NCBI GenBank assembly: GCA_035480535.1
Contig: DATIHQ010000024.1
Coordinates: forward strand, 1 to 52,008
Length of the DNA stretch: 52,008 nucleotides
DNA from: DATIHQ01 sp035480535
Lineage (GTDB): Bacteria; Chlamydiota; Chlamydiia; Chlamydiales; SM23-39
Direction: 5' to 3'
Part shown: piece by piece, positions 41,070-49,083 of the stretch
How positions within the stretch are numbered: the first letter of the stretch is position 1
Layout: the number at the start of each line of letters is the position of its first letter
The notes under the pieces: generated by a model
What the model saw: only the letters and a program-made list of their open reading frames with translations
Database searches by the model: none
Told to the model about the DNA's origin: nothing
Position numbers and translations under genes: made by a program

Positions 41070-41900
41070 ATGCGAATATTGGGCCATACCTATCCTTTAG
41101 AAATTCCTTCGCAGTTTCCCGAGAAAATGAGGGAGACCGCTCTAAAGATCCCGCGGACTATTTTTGCCAATTTTCTTGAAGTTGCGCTGATTCCTGTTTC
41201 AGCTATTTATCTTTTGATCAGCTTGTTCAAGTCGAGATCGGTAAAGATCAAGAAAGATCAACCTCCCATTTTGCTTTTGCATGGTTCGGGATCCAACGGA
41301 GGAGCCTGGACTTTTGGACGGCAGTTTCTGAAAAAAAGGGAATATGGCTCTGTTTTTTCGCCGAGTTATGATGGAAAATTTAGGCATGATTTTTCGAGGG
41401 GAATCGAGGATCATGCATTGGGAAAAATTCGGAGAGAAGTTTTAAGGATCAAAGAACTTACGGGGAAAGCCCCTATTTTGATCGGCACCTCCATGGGGGG
41501 CATGGTCGCGGCCTATTATGCGGAACATGTAGCGCCCTTGGATGGGATAAAAATCGAACATGTAATGACGATTACCTCTCCTTTGCAGGGAGCCCCCATC
41601 TTGAAATATTATCCGGGGAAGGAAAAACCGAAGCGCTATCAACAAATGAGTGTCGAGAGTTCATTTCGGCAAGAGCTTGCTCAAAAAGCTTTTGCCTCGG
41701 ATAAGAAGGGAGTGCGGAAGTACTACAGCATCGGCAGCACCGCTGATTTTAAAGTGCCCGATCGATGTGCCCACGTCACTGAAGAGCCAGAGAGGAAGCG
41801 GACGTTTTCCTACTTGGGACACGATGGGTTGATGGTTTCTGTAAGAGTTTGGCTGCAAGTCCGCTCTTGGCTCGACACGATTTATGCTGAGAAGCTATAA
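41070..41900 (+). CDS. Alpha/beta hydrolase, lipase-like, membrane-associated
   Basis: A 276-aa protein with a hydrophobic segment at about residues 34-51 (FLEVALIPVSAIYLLISL). An alpha/beta hydrolase domain follows. ILLLHGSGSNGGAW gives the oxyanion-hole region, LIGTSMGGMVAAYYA gives the nucleophile elbow with Ser (GxSxG variant GTSMGG), and LGHDGLMVS carries the likely catalytic His. The pattern is like triacylglycerol lipases and esterases. A TAAGGA ribosome binding site precedes the ATG at 41070. The next gene follows after eight bases and is probably co-transcribed. Confidence 0.78.
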   Translation: MRILGHTYPLEIPSQFPEKMRETALKIPRTIFANFLEVALIPVSAIYLLISLFKSRSVKIKKDQPPILLLHGSGSNGGAWTFGRQFLKKREYGSVFSPSYDGKFRHDFSRGIEDHALGKIRREVLRIKELTGKAPILIGTSMGGMVAAYYAEHVAPLDGIKIEHVMTITSPLQGAPILKYYPGKEKPKRYQQMSVESSFRQELAQKAFASDKKGVRKYYSIGSTADFKVPDRCAHVTEEPERKRTFSYLGHDGLMVSVRVWLQVRSWLDTIYAEKL

Positions 41901-41908
41901 TTGCCGGC

Positions 41909-42754
41909 ATGAAACGGCTGCTGGTTTTAACAATCTTGGTTCTTTTTTGCTTAGGCACAGGAAAAGGAATCTATTGGGCGAGAAAAGGGTTTAGCGTCCG
42001 CCGCGTTCAGCCTTTAGAGCGCGAAACGGTGGTCGCATGGAATGAAGAAGCCGATCGCGCTTTAGATCAAAAGTTTCATTATTTAAGCAGAGGGCGGCAA
42101 TGCTTTGCCTTTGCCAGCGAAGATGGCAAATATGTCCTCAAGCTTCCCCGCACTGACATTTATGAAATTCCACTCTGGGCTCGCGCTTTGCCGGTGAGTC
42201 TTAAGAGAGAACAGATTTGCGCCAATCGAAAGAGAATAGAAACCTATTTGTTCAGTAGCTTTCAGATTTCCTTTGAGGAGTTGAAAGAACAAACGGGAAT
42301 GATCGCACTCCATTTAGGGCAAACGGCCCCGGAAGGAAAGCAGTTGACTCTCGTCGATCGGCTCGGCTGCGCGTTTCATCTGCCCATGGAAAAAACCTCT
42401 TTTGTCCTGCAGCACAAATATCCCATTTTGATCCGCTCCTTTTTGTCGGCGCTAGAGCAGGGGAATCGAAAGGAGGGGGAGCGGATTTTAGAGGCTTTGG
42501 TAGATGTCGTAGTGGAAAGAGGAAGTAAGGGAATCCTCAATCGAGATGGATCGTTTCTCCGCAATTATGGATACGATGGGCAAAAAGCGTATCAAATTGA
42601 CATCGGCAGCTTTTTTCACAATGAGAATTTGGAGGAAGAAGAAGCCTTTCGGAAATCGATTCGGGATACGATGAATCCCATCCGTTTTTGGCTGGGAAAA
42701 ACCGACCCCGAAATGCTTCAATTCCTAGAGAACAAACTCGCCTCTATTCGATGA
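41909..42754 (+). CDS. Exported or anchored protein with protein-kinase-like motifs, function unknown
   Basis: A 281-aa protein with an N-terminal hydrophobic segment (LLVLTILVLFCLGTG). The body has features of the kinase fold in the right order: a YLSRGRQCFAF loop then KYVLKLP with Lys78 (like the beta-3 Lys), a GILNRDGSFLRN segment (NRD at 211-213 and Asn219, like HRDxxxxN) and YQIDIG (Asp231, like DxG). Spacing differs slightly from true kinases and the first His of HRD is Asn. It may be a secreted, atypical kinase-like protein. No family was recognised with certainty. The 3' end overlaps the convergent gene by 11 bases. Confidence 0.55.
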   Translation: MKRLLVLTILVLFCLGTGKGIYWARKGFSVRRVQPLERETVVAWNEEADRALDQKFHYLSRGRQCFAFASEDGKYVLKLPRTDIYEIPLWARALPVSLKREQICANRKRIETYLFSSFQISFEELKEQTGMIALHLGQTAPEGKQLTLVDRLGCAFHLPMEKTSFVLQHKYPILIRSFLSALEQGNRKEGERILEALVDVVVERGSKGILNRDGSFLRNYGYDGQKAYQIDIGSFFHNENLEEEEAFRKSIRDTMNPIRFWLGKTDPEMLQFLENKLASIR

Positions 42755-43217
42755 GCTTCGCTTCCTGAAGGATTTTTAACCAGATAGGTCTTTCGGGATT
42801 TTCGTCGTAGCGATTCATATAAACAAGCCCAGTAGTCCCTTTTTCTGTTGAGAAGGTGCGGCATAATCCATGAATGGCGAGCTCTTTGCCGCTGGGGGCT
42901 TCCCATGAATAAAGAATAGACGTGGGTGAAGTTTCTAGGATGCTGACTGTAAGAGGAGACCCGGGAGAAAGCTTTTGCAGTTCTTCTTCTAAAGCAGCCA
43001 AATTGGGAATTTCGGTAGAAATCGGACAGTTCGTGGCGCCAAAATATTCAGTCCCATCTTCTGTAATGCGCGAATAGATGAGAGCCTTTCCCTCTTTTCC
43101 TTCGAAATCGCCAACGAGATCCCACCCCTCAAGATTGGGCGATTGATATTCGACATCTGCAATGGTGTCGGCAAATAGAGAGAGAGAAAGAAAGCAGAAA
43201 ATTGAAATAAAACGCAT
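42744..43217 (-). CDS. Small exported protein of unknown function
   Basis: A 157-aa protein starting at the ATG at 43217 behind a GGAGGAACCC ribosome binding site. The signal peptide is clear (RFISIFCFLSLSLFADTIA). The mature part is acidic, with one pair of cysteines (CPIS..., GLCRTF) that may form a disulfide in the periplasm. The mix of short strands (EYFGATNCPIST, SILYSWEAPSGKELAIHG, TGLVYMNRYD) suggests a beta-sandwich or lipocalin-like fold, but I recognise no family. Confidence 0.65.
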   Translation of the reverse strand: MRFISIFCFLSLSLFADTIADVEYQSPNLEGWDLVGDFEGKEGKALIYSRITEDGTEYFGATNCPISTEIPNLAALEEELQKLSPGSPLTVSILETSPTSILYSWEAPSGKELAIHGLCRTFSTEKGTTGLVYMNRYDENPERPIWLKILQEAKLIE

Positions 43218-43325
43218 GGGTTCCTCCAAAATAATACCGGGAGAAGATATCACCTAAGAGCTTCAGTGTAAAGCGTTTTTCCACTTCGTGTCTGGGGCTT
43301 GGTTGAAATGTTTAGAACGAATAAT

Positions 43326-43715
43326 TTATGATGGATAATATGGCGTTACAACTGCCCAAACTCGATCAATTTTATTCTCTTTGTTAAGGCGCCATATTCC
43401 ACACACACACCGATACCGTAATTCTCCTGTGGCTTTCTCGATTGAGGTTGAATAGAAATGCACCGATATGTGATTCCCCTCGCTTGCCACGATCTTTTTG
43501 ATATCGAGGGTAGTATCTCTATAGGTTTCTTTTTGCCATTTTGCTTGCCTTACAAGATCGTCATAATCCATTTGCAGTTCTATCGGCTGTCTATTTTCAT
43601 CAGAAACGCTAATTGTTTCTTCAAAATCTTTAGCATAAAAATCATCAAATTTACTTAAACCATGACTTTGCCAAATATTATAATACATTTCTCTAAAGAA
43701 TTTTTCTGTATTCAT
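43326..43715 (-). CDS. SnoaL/NTF2-like protein (copy A)
   Basis: A 129-aa soluble protein with the NTF2-like cone fold pattern. It has an N-terminal helix with FFREMYYNIWQSHGLSKFDDFYAKDFEETI, then helix/strand alternation ending in VHFYSTSIEKATGELRYRCVCGIWRLNKENKIDRVWAVVTPY, where 'G.WR..NGKI...W' is typical of SnoaL-like proteins. The start is ATG 43715 or the GTG at 43721. It is the second gene of a pair with the next SnoaL-like protein upstream. The substrate is unknown. Confidence 0.65.
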   Translation of the reverse strand: MNTEKFFREMYYNIWQSHGLSKFDDFYAKDFEETISVSDENRQPIELQMDYDDLVRQAKWQKETYRDTTLDIKKIVASEGNHISVHFYSTSIEKATGELRYRCVCGIWRLNKENKIDRVWAVVTPYYPS

Positions 43716-43738
43716 GAACACATCTCACTAAAATATTC

Positions 43739-44164
43739 TCACTTGGTGCGATTGGACAGTATCCCCATTTGCAGCAACATTCCCACTGTATCTGTCTGTT
43801 CCCACTCTAAGGAGATCTTTCCACCTTCGATCTGATAGATGTTGATTCCCGAAACGGCAATCCGTTTTCCTGTTGGGGGAACTCCATTGAAGACCCCGCG
43901 ATGCGTCACTTGACCTTGCCAACGGATCACCACCTTCTTCCCCTCTGCCAGAATCTCGACGATTTCGATTCGCCAGTCAGGAAATGCCACATGGGTGTCT
44001 GTGATGAATTGTTCCATGCCCGATAAATTCCGAGCCGGTTGTCCACCAATCAAGTAGGTAAAGTCCGTGGTGGTCAAGCTCTTTAAAGCAGCTAGATCCC
44101 CTTGGTTCCAAACGCGCTCGACGTAACTTTGAACGAGCTTCTTATTTTCTTCTAGAGTTTTCAT
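43739..44164 (-). CDS. SnoaL-like ester-cyclase-type protein (copy B)
   Basis: A 141-aa soluble protein of the SnoaL polyketide-cyclase-like family: KKLVQSYVERVWNQGDLAALKSLTTTDFTYL at the N-terminus, GMEQFITDTHVAFPDWRIEIVEILAEGKKVVIRWQGQVTHRG in the centre, and GVPPTGKRIAVSGINIYQIEGGKISLEWEQTDTVGMLLQMG, the full family signature. Such proteins in bacteria outside polyketide clusters are general small-molecule isomerases or binders. It lies 23 bases upstream of copy A on the same strand. Confidence 0.8.
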   Translation of the reverse strand: MKTLEENKKLVQSYVERVWNQGDLAALKSLTTTDFTYLIGGQPARNLSGMEQFITDTHVAFPDWRIEIVEILAEGKKVVIRWQGQVTHRGVFNGVPPTGKRIAVSGINIYQIEGGKISLEWEQTDTVGMLLQMGILSNRTK

Positions 44165-44314
44165 TTTTACAAAGACCCATCCCAATGATTGGCGACATCA
44201 TACCTGTTTGGTCCATATTTTCAATGGCTGGCTCTTGATATATATAAATAATTTTTTTTAATTGATTATAATTCGCAATTAAATTAGAATACTAATAAAA
44301 AAATTTATGTGAAT

Positions 44315-45889
44315 ATGTCTTCAATTGAATCAACAAGAGATAGAGTCTTTTTAGATACTCTTCTTTCCTCCAGTCCTAAAGAGATAAGTTCAAAAAATGC
44401 CTTCCAAAACCAGGCTGTTGAATATCCTCTTCTTTTGAGAGGAGTGGGAATCATGTGTTCCGAACGGAAGAAAAAACGACTCAGATCATTTGATGCGAAT
44501 CCTGGCGATGGGAATTGTCATGTTAGGTCCTTTGAAGAAGCTCTTTCCGCAAAAGAGCATTTGAAATTTGATGAGCTTCAGAGAAAGGTTTCCGAAATTG
44601 CTGCAAAATGGAAGGAATTTCAAAGAAGAAATCCAGTTGAAACATGGGAACAGAAGCCTTTTCAATCCATCCTAGAAGAAAATGGGTTTCGATTAGAGCT
44701 CTCTCCCAAGTCAATTCACACTTTGCTTTCCTTGTTTTTGACAATCACTAAAATAGAAGACCCATTCAATCCCCAAGATCCTTATAGAATCACGGGATAC
44801 ACCGATTTTGAGAAATTGAGCGAATTGGGACCTATTAAGCCGCATAAAGCCAAAGCTCTCATTCATGGTTTTCGCAAAGAGCTGAGCAAGAGCACTGTTT
44901 CTTTTATGAGGGAAATCGTGGAGCAGCTTCCAGATGCGGAACGATACCGCAACATTTTTTCAGACAAGTTCGTCTCAATTGATAAAGGAAGAATGAGCCT
45001 TCCTCTATTTCCGTCGATGGAAGCGATTACAGATCTACTTCACCAACATAGGATTCCTATTGTAGTGGCTATTGAGGTGAGAATCGAAGATCGAGAGTTT
45101 GTACAATTGTGGACAGATTATTTTTATCATCCTACAATCAGTTCTGATTCTACCCGACCAAAGAAGTTAAAGGAATTGCAAAATGTTGCACTTGTATTTC
45201 ATATGATTTTAAGCACGAAGTACGATGATGTATTAAGTACAGATGAATTAGAAGCTCACTTGCAAAGGACCCCATTAAGAGATCGGATTTTACTTCCAGC
45301 CGCTGCGCACGTTCAATATCCGAACCCTGAACCCAAAAACAATCAGAAGGAGGATTTGATTCCTCTGATCGAAGCCTTTTGTGAGAAACTAAGGATCTAC
45401 AGAGAAAAGGCCGATCAGTTGGGTTTTTCGACAAAAAATCCCAGCCAACCAATACTAACCCATGTTTTTTGCGACAACGTTATAAATCTTGGATTTTTTG
45501 AACTGGAGTTGTCCCATACCTTCCGGCAATGGCTGTTAGAAAGAGATTTTATTTGCGAGTTTACTTCTTCTGATGGCGATCCTATATTATATCTACCTTG
45601 TCGTTTTAGAAACGATATTATTAGATTGCTGAATAGAAATGAAGAAGAAATTGCTGTCGATTATTTCAATTGTGCAACGAATTGTTCTTTGTTCTATTTG
45701 TCTGACGACCGATATGAGTGGGCAAACGCCTTCTCTTCTGCTGCCAAGATAATAAGATCTCATTTCCAAAAAAAGAAAATGGCCATCCCGTCACAGGTGT
45801 ACAAATGGGCGTTTGCCGAAATCAATCCTGTAGACGAAGAACGGCAGCAATTAATCGCCATAATTGCAGGCCTTCCCTCAAGAAATTAG
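44315..45889 (+). CDS. Putative OTU-like cysteine-protease effector
   Basis: A 524-aa cytosolic-type protein without a Sec signal. Residues about 60-78 read SFDANPGDGNCHVRSFEEAL, close to the OTU catalytic motif (GDGNCLFRA). It is followed by a helix with FDELQRKVSEIAAKW like the OTU 'LR..V..Y' helix. Further on, strands IPIVVAIEVRIEDREFVQLW and NVALVFHMILSTKYDDVLS resemble the end of an OTU domain, where HYD.V is expected; here the residue is Lys (KYDDV, near residue 302). The distance from Cys to this site (about 230 residues) is long. The C-terminal 200 residues are unrecognised. The promoter region upstream is very AT-rich. The start is ATG 44315 or the in-frame GTG at 44309, without a ribosome binding site. 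Confidence 0.55.
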   Translation: MSSIESTRDRVFLDTLLSSSPKEISSKNAFQNQAVEYPLLLRGVGIMCSERKKKRLRSFDANPGDGNCHVRSFEEALSAKEHLKFDELQRKVSEIAAKWKEFQRRNPVETWEQKPFQSILEENGFRLELSPKSIHTLLSLFLTITKIEDPFNPQDPYRITGYTDFEKLSELGPIKPHKAKALIHGFRKELSKSTVSFMREIVEQLPDAERYRNIFSDKFVSIDKGRMSLPLFPSMEAITDLLHQHRIPIVVAIEVRIEDREFVQLWTDYFYHPTISSDSTRPKKLKELQNVALVFHMILSTKYDDVLSTDELEAHLQRTPLRDRILLPAAAHVQYPNPEPKNNQKEDLIPLIEAFCEKLRIYREKADQLGFSTKNPSQPILTHVFCDNVINLGFFELELSHTFRQWLLERDFICEFTSSDGDPILYLPCRFRNDIIRLLNRNEEEIAVDYFNCATNCSLFYLSDDRYEWANAFSSAAKIIRSHFQKKKMAIPSQVYKWAFAEINPVDEERQQLIAIIAGLPSRN

Positions 45890-45898
45890 TGGGGTGTA

Positions 45899-46486
45899 TT
45901 AACGTAAAGCTTCTTTCCACTTCACCCAGGTGCGATCGGGGCCTAGAAGTACATCATTGTAGCCAAAGAGTTCATCGACTGCCTGAGTTACGCCGGGGAA
46001 ATGAATGGGATCGTAGTCATGGCCCGCTAGGATGCCGCCGTCGCGGACTTTGGGAAGCCAGGTTTGAATATCTTGTTTCACGAAAGGGTAACTATGATTT
46101 CCATCGATGAAGACAAGGTCGAGGTTGTTGGGGACTTCAGGGGCTGCTTCCAGGGAAGATTTGCGAAGAATATGGACTTTGGGATCATTGGGAAAGAGTT
46201 GCTTCACATTCTCATAGGCATTTTCATAGTCGCTTTGTTCTGTGGAAATGGGGCGCGCATCGACGGTTTGGTAAGCGTCGTAGATTTTCCATGGATCAAT
46301 GAGGTAGAGAGTCGCTTCGGGAAAAAAGAGGCGAAAGAGTTTTGAGGTATTCCCTCGATAGACGCCAATTTCTACGATGGAGCGGATTTCCATCTCCTTT
46401 TCTTGCGTGAGAGCTTTCAATAAAGCAACTCGATGCTTGCAGGAAAGGAGAGAAATTTGATTGATCCAGGTGAGGTCTTCATTCAT
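45899..46486 (-). CDS. Class I SAM-dependent methyltransferase (Methyltransf_24 type)
   Basis: A 195-aa protein with VEIGVYRGNTSKLFRLFFPEATLYLIDPW (motif I and II, residues 38-66), LDLVFIDGNHSYPFVKQDIQTWLPKVRDGGILAGHDYD (motif IV and V, the 'FIDG.H.Y..V..D...W.....GG...GHD' pattern diagnostic for Methyltransf_24, often a sugar or antibiotic O-methylase). The first ATG overlaps the stop of the glycosyltransferase (46483-46486). The two probably modify the same glycan. Confidence 0.82.
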   Translation of the reverse strand: MNEDLTWINQISLLSCKHRVALLKALTQEKEMEIRSIVEIGVYRGNTSKLFRLFFPEATLYLIDPWKIYDAYQTVDARPISTEQSDYENAYENVKQLFPNDPKVHILRKSSLEAAPEVPNNLDLVFIDGNHSYPFVKQDIQTWLPKVRDGGILAGHDYDPIHFPGVTQAVDELFGYNDVLLGPDRTWVKWKEALR

Positions 46487-47244
46487 GAATAGAGGGAGGT
46501 TAAGTTTTTTTGCTGGATTTCATGGGCAATGATCGCTTTTCCATGGGGCCCATGCCAATGGATGATGAGGGCTTCTGGATTTTCTTCTGCGCGGCGGCTC
46601 CAATTGTAGCGAGAGGGGATTTCCTGGATCTCTATTTTTTGCTCGATGATCAATTGAGAAAGAAGATCTTGATCGCCGCGGAATTCTCCATTTCTCAGGA
46701 AGGCGTCTTTAGCCCAATCTTGAATGAGGGGCGCACCCCGTTTAAAGGCGATGACGCCGCTATTGTATTCTCGAGGATCGAGCAGATCTCTCACCATCGC
46801 GATATGGGAGGGATGTTCACAGGCATGAAAAAGGGCATTTAGAGGGCATCTGATTTCACAATCAAGATCAAACCAGATCGATCTTCGGTAGGGACTCTGC
46901 AGACAAGCCAGCGGCTTTTTAAACCAAGCATTGCGGCAATCCCAGAATGTTTGTCCCCATCCCTTTTCCCAAGTTTGACTGGTTGACGTATCGAGTTCCT
47001 CTTTGCCTAAGATATAAAAGTCGGGAATGAGAAGGCGAATGCGGCTGCCCTGCTTTTCGCACCACTCTTTCATCGACAAGGAGAGGCCAAAATCGATGAA
47101 GGTGACGGGATAAGTGTTGAATTGCCGGTAATGCTCCCACCACCAAGGCAGAAGCCATTCTTGATTTTGATCGGCGCCTACGATGACGCCATCGGTTTCC
47201 AGAAGATTTTCCGTGCGCCATTTTTGGTAAAAGGAGAAGTCCAT
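46483..47244 (-). CDS. Glycosyltransferase with DxD motif
   Basis: A 253-aa protein. It begins with DGVIVGADQNQEWLLPWWWEHYRQFNTYPVTFIDFGLS, a GT-A-fold opening. The nucleotide-sugar/metal site is IWFDLDCEIRCPLN (DLD near residue 124). EYNSGVIAFKRGAPLIQDWAK and GDQDLLSQLI match the later part of GT8-like or related families ('N.G......W', 'DQ..L'), and IHWHGPHGK gives a late His. Acceptor and sugar donor are unknown; candidates are LPS core or a host-directed target. No signal peptide. It is the first gene of a two-gene operon with the methyltransferase. Confidence 0.75.
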   Translation of the reverse strand: MDFSFYQKWRTENLLETDGVIVGADQNQEWLLPWWWEHYRQFNTYPVTFIDFGLSLSMKEWCEKQGSRIRLLIPDFYILGKEELDTSTSQTWEKGWGQTFWDCRNAWFKKPLACLQSPYRRSIWFDLDCEIRCPLNALFHACEHPSHIAMVRDLLDPREYNSGVIAFKRGAPLIQDWAKDAFLRNGEFRGDQDLLSQLIIEQKIEIQEIPSRYNWSRRAEENPEALIIHWHGPHGKAIIAHEIQQKNLTSLYS

Positions 47245-47319
47245 CAGCTTAGGTTATCACTATTTTCTTGTTTTGTGAATGGGGGAAGATTAAAATATTT
47301 CTTTTTTTGGGGGAATTCT

Positions 47320-48150
47320 ATGAGTAGCAGTCGAATATTTGCTCCTGCAGCAGCTTTTTTAGGATTGGGACTAGGAGTTAGGACCTATGCAAATTATGAT
47401 GAAAACCGAGCTGTGGGGATTATGCGGCAGCATAAGCTCCGCGTTGTTCCATCAGAGGGGACGTTTGCCCTCATTCCTCCTTATGGGATATACAATGGAG
47501 CAGATAAAAGAATTAAGGCTGGCCATTCTCCTGCTTGGGTCTGGAAAAAGGAAAATGAAGGGCCTAAAAGTACAGTTTTGCTGAAAGAGGCGGCTCCTGT
47601 CGTTCACTTCTTGGAGCGATGCGCCCAGAGAAGAGATTTGGCTGAGTGTGCTCAGCCGCTTCATCAAGCCACAAAAGAATGGGAAGAGAGAGAAAGAATC
47701 GAGCAAAGATTCGGTCCCGAGTTCACGGAAAGGGGATTTTCAAAAGAAGATCAGGAAAAAGCTGATTATTATGCTGAAGTGGCAAAGATCGCTCTGAAAC
47801 TGGGATGTTCAATGCCCGATTTATATCAACGGGGCCCCGCTCCGCTTGCTTTCCCCATCGCAAAAAATGGGGCGATTGGCCTTTATCGAAGAGGACAAGA
47901 AGTAGGATTGATCACCCCGCTTGGAATTGTTCAGACGCCAAACTCCGCTATTCCCGTCGATGTAGTTCCCACTCGGCAGACTCTTTACCCTTCTTTAGGA
48001 GAAGTCTATTCAGTAGCAGGAAGAGAAAAACTCTTCTTTTTGAATGGGAATGGAAAAAATAGTCCTGGAGAATGGGCTCGGATCCGCCCTTTAGTCTTTC
48101 AAAGACTCAATGCAGATCTTCAAAAACCTGACGATTTGCCGCCGCCCTGA
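47320..48150 (+). CDS. Unknown protein with an N-terminal hydrophobic segment
   Basis: A 276-aa protein beginning SSSRIFAPAAAFLGLGLGVRTYANYDENRAVGIMRQHKL, with GGGGGAA-like ribosome binding site (47308-47316) before the ATG at 47320. Residues 8-20 are weakly hydrophobic and may act as a leader or anchor. The middle is helical and charged (ATKEWEERERIEQRFGPEFTERGFSKEDQEKADYYAEVAKIALKL); the rest contains beta-rich motifs such as GAIGLYRRGQEVGLITPLGIV. I recognise no family, catalytic motif or paralog in the window. Confidence 0.6.
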   Translation: MSSSRIFAPAAAFLGLGLGVRTYANYDENRAVGIMRQHKLRVVPSEGTFALIPPYGIYNGADKRIKAGHSPAWVWKKENEGPKSTVLLKEAAPVVHFLERCAQRRDLAECAQPLHQATKEWEERERIEQRFGPEFTERGFSKEDQEKADYYAEVAKIALKLGCSMPDLYQRGPAPLAFPIAKNGAIGLYRRGQEVGLITPLGIVQTPNSAIPVDVVPTRQTLYPSLGEVYSVAGREKLFFLNGNGKNSPGEWARIRPLVFQRLNADLQKPDDLPPP

Positions 48151-48181
48151 AGGGGGGGATTGTAACGATTGATTGCAAATA

Positions 48182-49027
48182 TCAGAGTGCGACTGAATGA
48201 CCGCCGTCTATAGTCAATATCTGTCCTGTGATCCAAGAAGATTCATCTGAGGCCAAAAAGAGGGCTGCGGCTGCTTGGTCGCTTGAGCGCCCTGCACGTC
48301 CCAGAGGAATATCGTTTAGCAGAGAACCCAAATCTCCGTTCTCTTCATAGGGGGTGGATCCAGGAGCAATTGCATTTACCCGAATGTTATACTGAGCAAG
48401 TTCTAAAGCCATGCTTTGCGTTAACATGTTTAAGGCTGCCTTGCTAGGCGCAAAACCGGCTCGATTGAGCACGGGTCTAATGCCAGAAATCGCAGACACA
48501 TGGATGATATTGCCCGCGATTTTTTCCTCAATCATATCTTTTGCCACAAGCTGCGAAAGGTAAAATGGGGCCACCAAATTCACTTGCAATAAGTTCTGAA
48601 AATCATCCGGTTTCAATTCAAAAAATCCCATCGTATTGTAGCTGGCTGCATTATTCACCAAGATGTCTATATGACCTAAGATTTCTATGGCCTCTCTATA
48701 AAACTGCTCCACGCCTTCTGGAGTAGAAAAATCTGCATATAAAGCTTGAGCTTTTCCCTTGGCTTGATGAATCGATTGCACGGTTTCCTCGGCTCCCTTT
48801 TCATCAGAGCGATAGCTAATGACAAGTTCGGCTCCTTCTCTTGCAAACAATACAGCTATGGCTCTTCCAATGCTGCGATTCGCCCCCGTTACAATCACTT
48901 TCTTTCCATTGAGTCTCATGCTCTCTCTCGTTTGTTCAATTTGAATCGATTCCGCGCTCTTTGCTTCTGTAGATGAAATCAGAAGGATAGAAGAAATGTA
49001 AGCGACTAAACAAGCATATTTTAGCAT
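48182..49027 (-). CDS. Short-chain dehydrogenase/reductase with a signal-like leader and Phe in place of the catalytic Tyr
   Basis: A 281-aa SDR. Residues 1-27 are a hydrophobic leader (YACLVAYISSILLISSTEA), then from Met37 a normal SDR domain: KVIVTGANRSIGRAIAV (cofactor motif), VNNAA (NNAG motif), IIHVSAISG with the Ser, then GFAPSKAALN in place of the usual YxxSK. The Tyr of the catalytic Ser-Tyr-Lys triad is Phe192, so oxidoreductase activity is doubtful. An alternative start is Met at 48919 (behind GAGAGAG) and would remove the leader. The leader is still too good a signal peptide to be ignored. It lies downstream of the outer-membrane protein on the same strand. Confidence 0.72.
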   Translation of the reverse strand: MLKYACLVAYISSILLISSTEAKSAESIQIEQTRESMRLNGKKVIVTGANRSIGRAIAVLFAREGAELVISYRSDEKGAEETVQSIHQAKGKAQALYADFSTPEGVEQFYREAIEILGHIDILVNNAASYNTMGFFELKPDDFQNLLQVNLVAPFYLSQLVAKDMIEEKIAGNIIHVSAISGIRPVLNRAGFAPSKAALNMLTQSMALELAQYNIRVNAIAPGSTPYEENGDLGSLLNDIPLGRAGRSSDQAAAALFLASDESSWITGQILTIDGGHSVAL

Positions 49028-49083
49028 AAAAATCTTTGGGATAGGGAGATTGTACCGCGATCGGCGATAATCTGGCAACTGCC

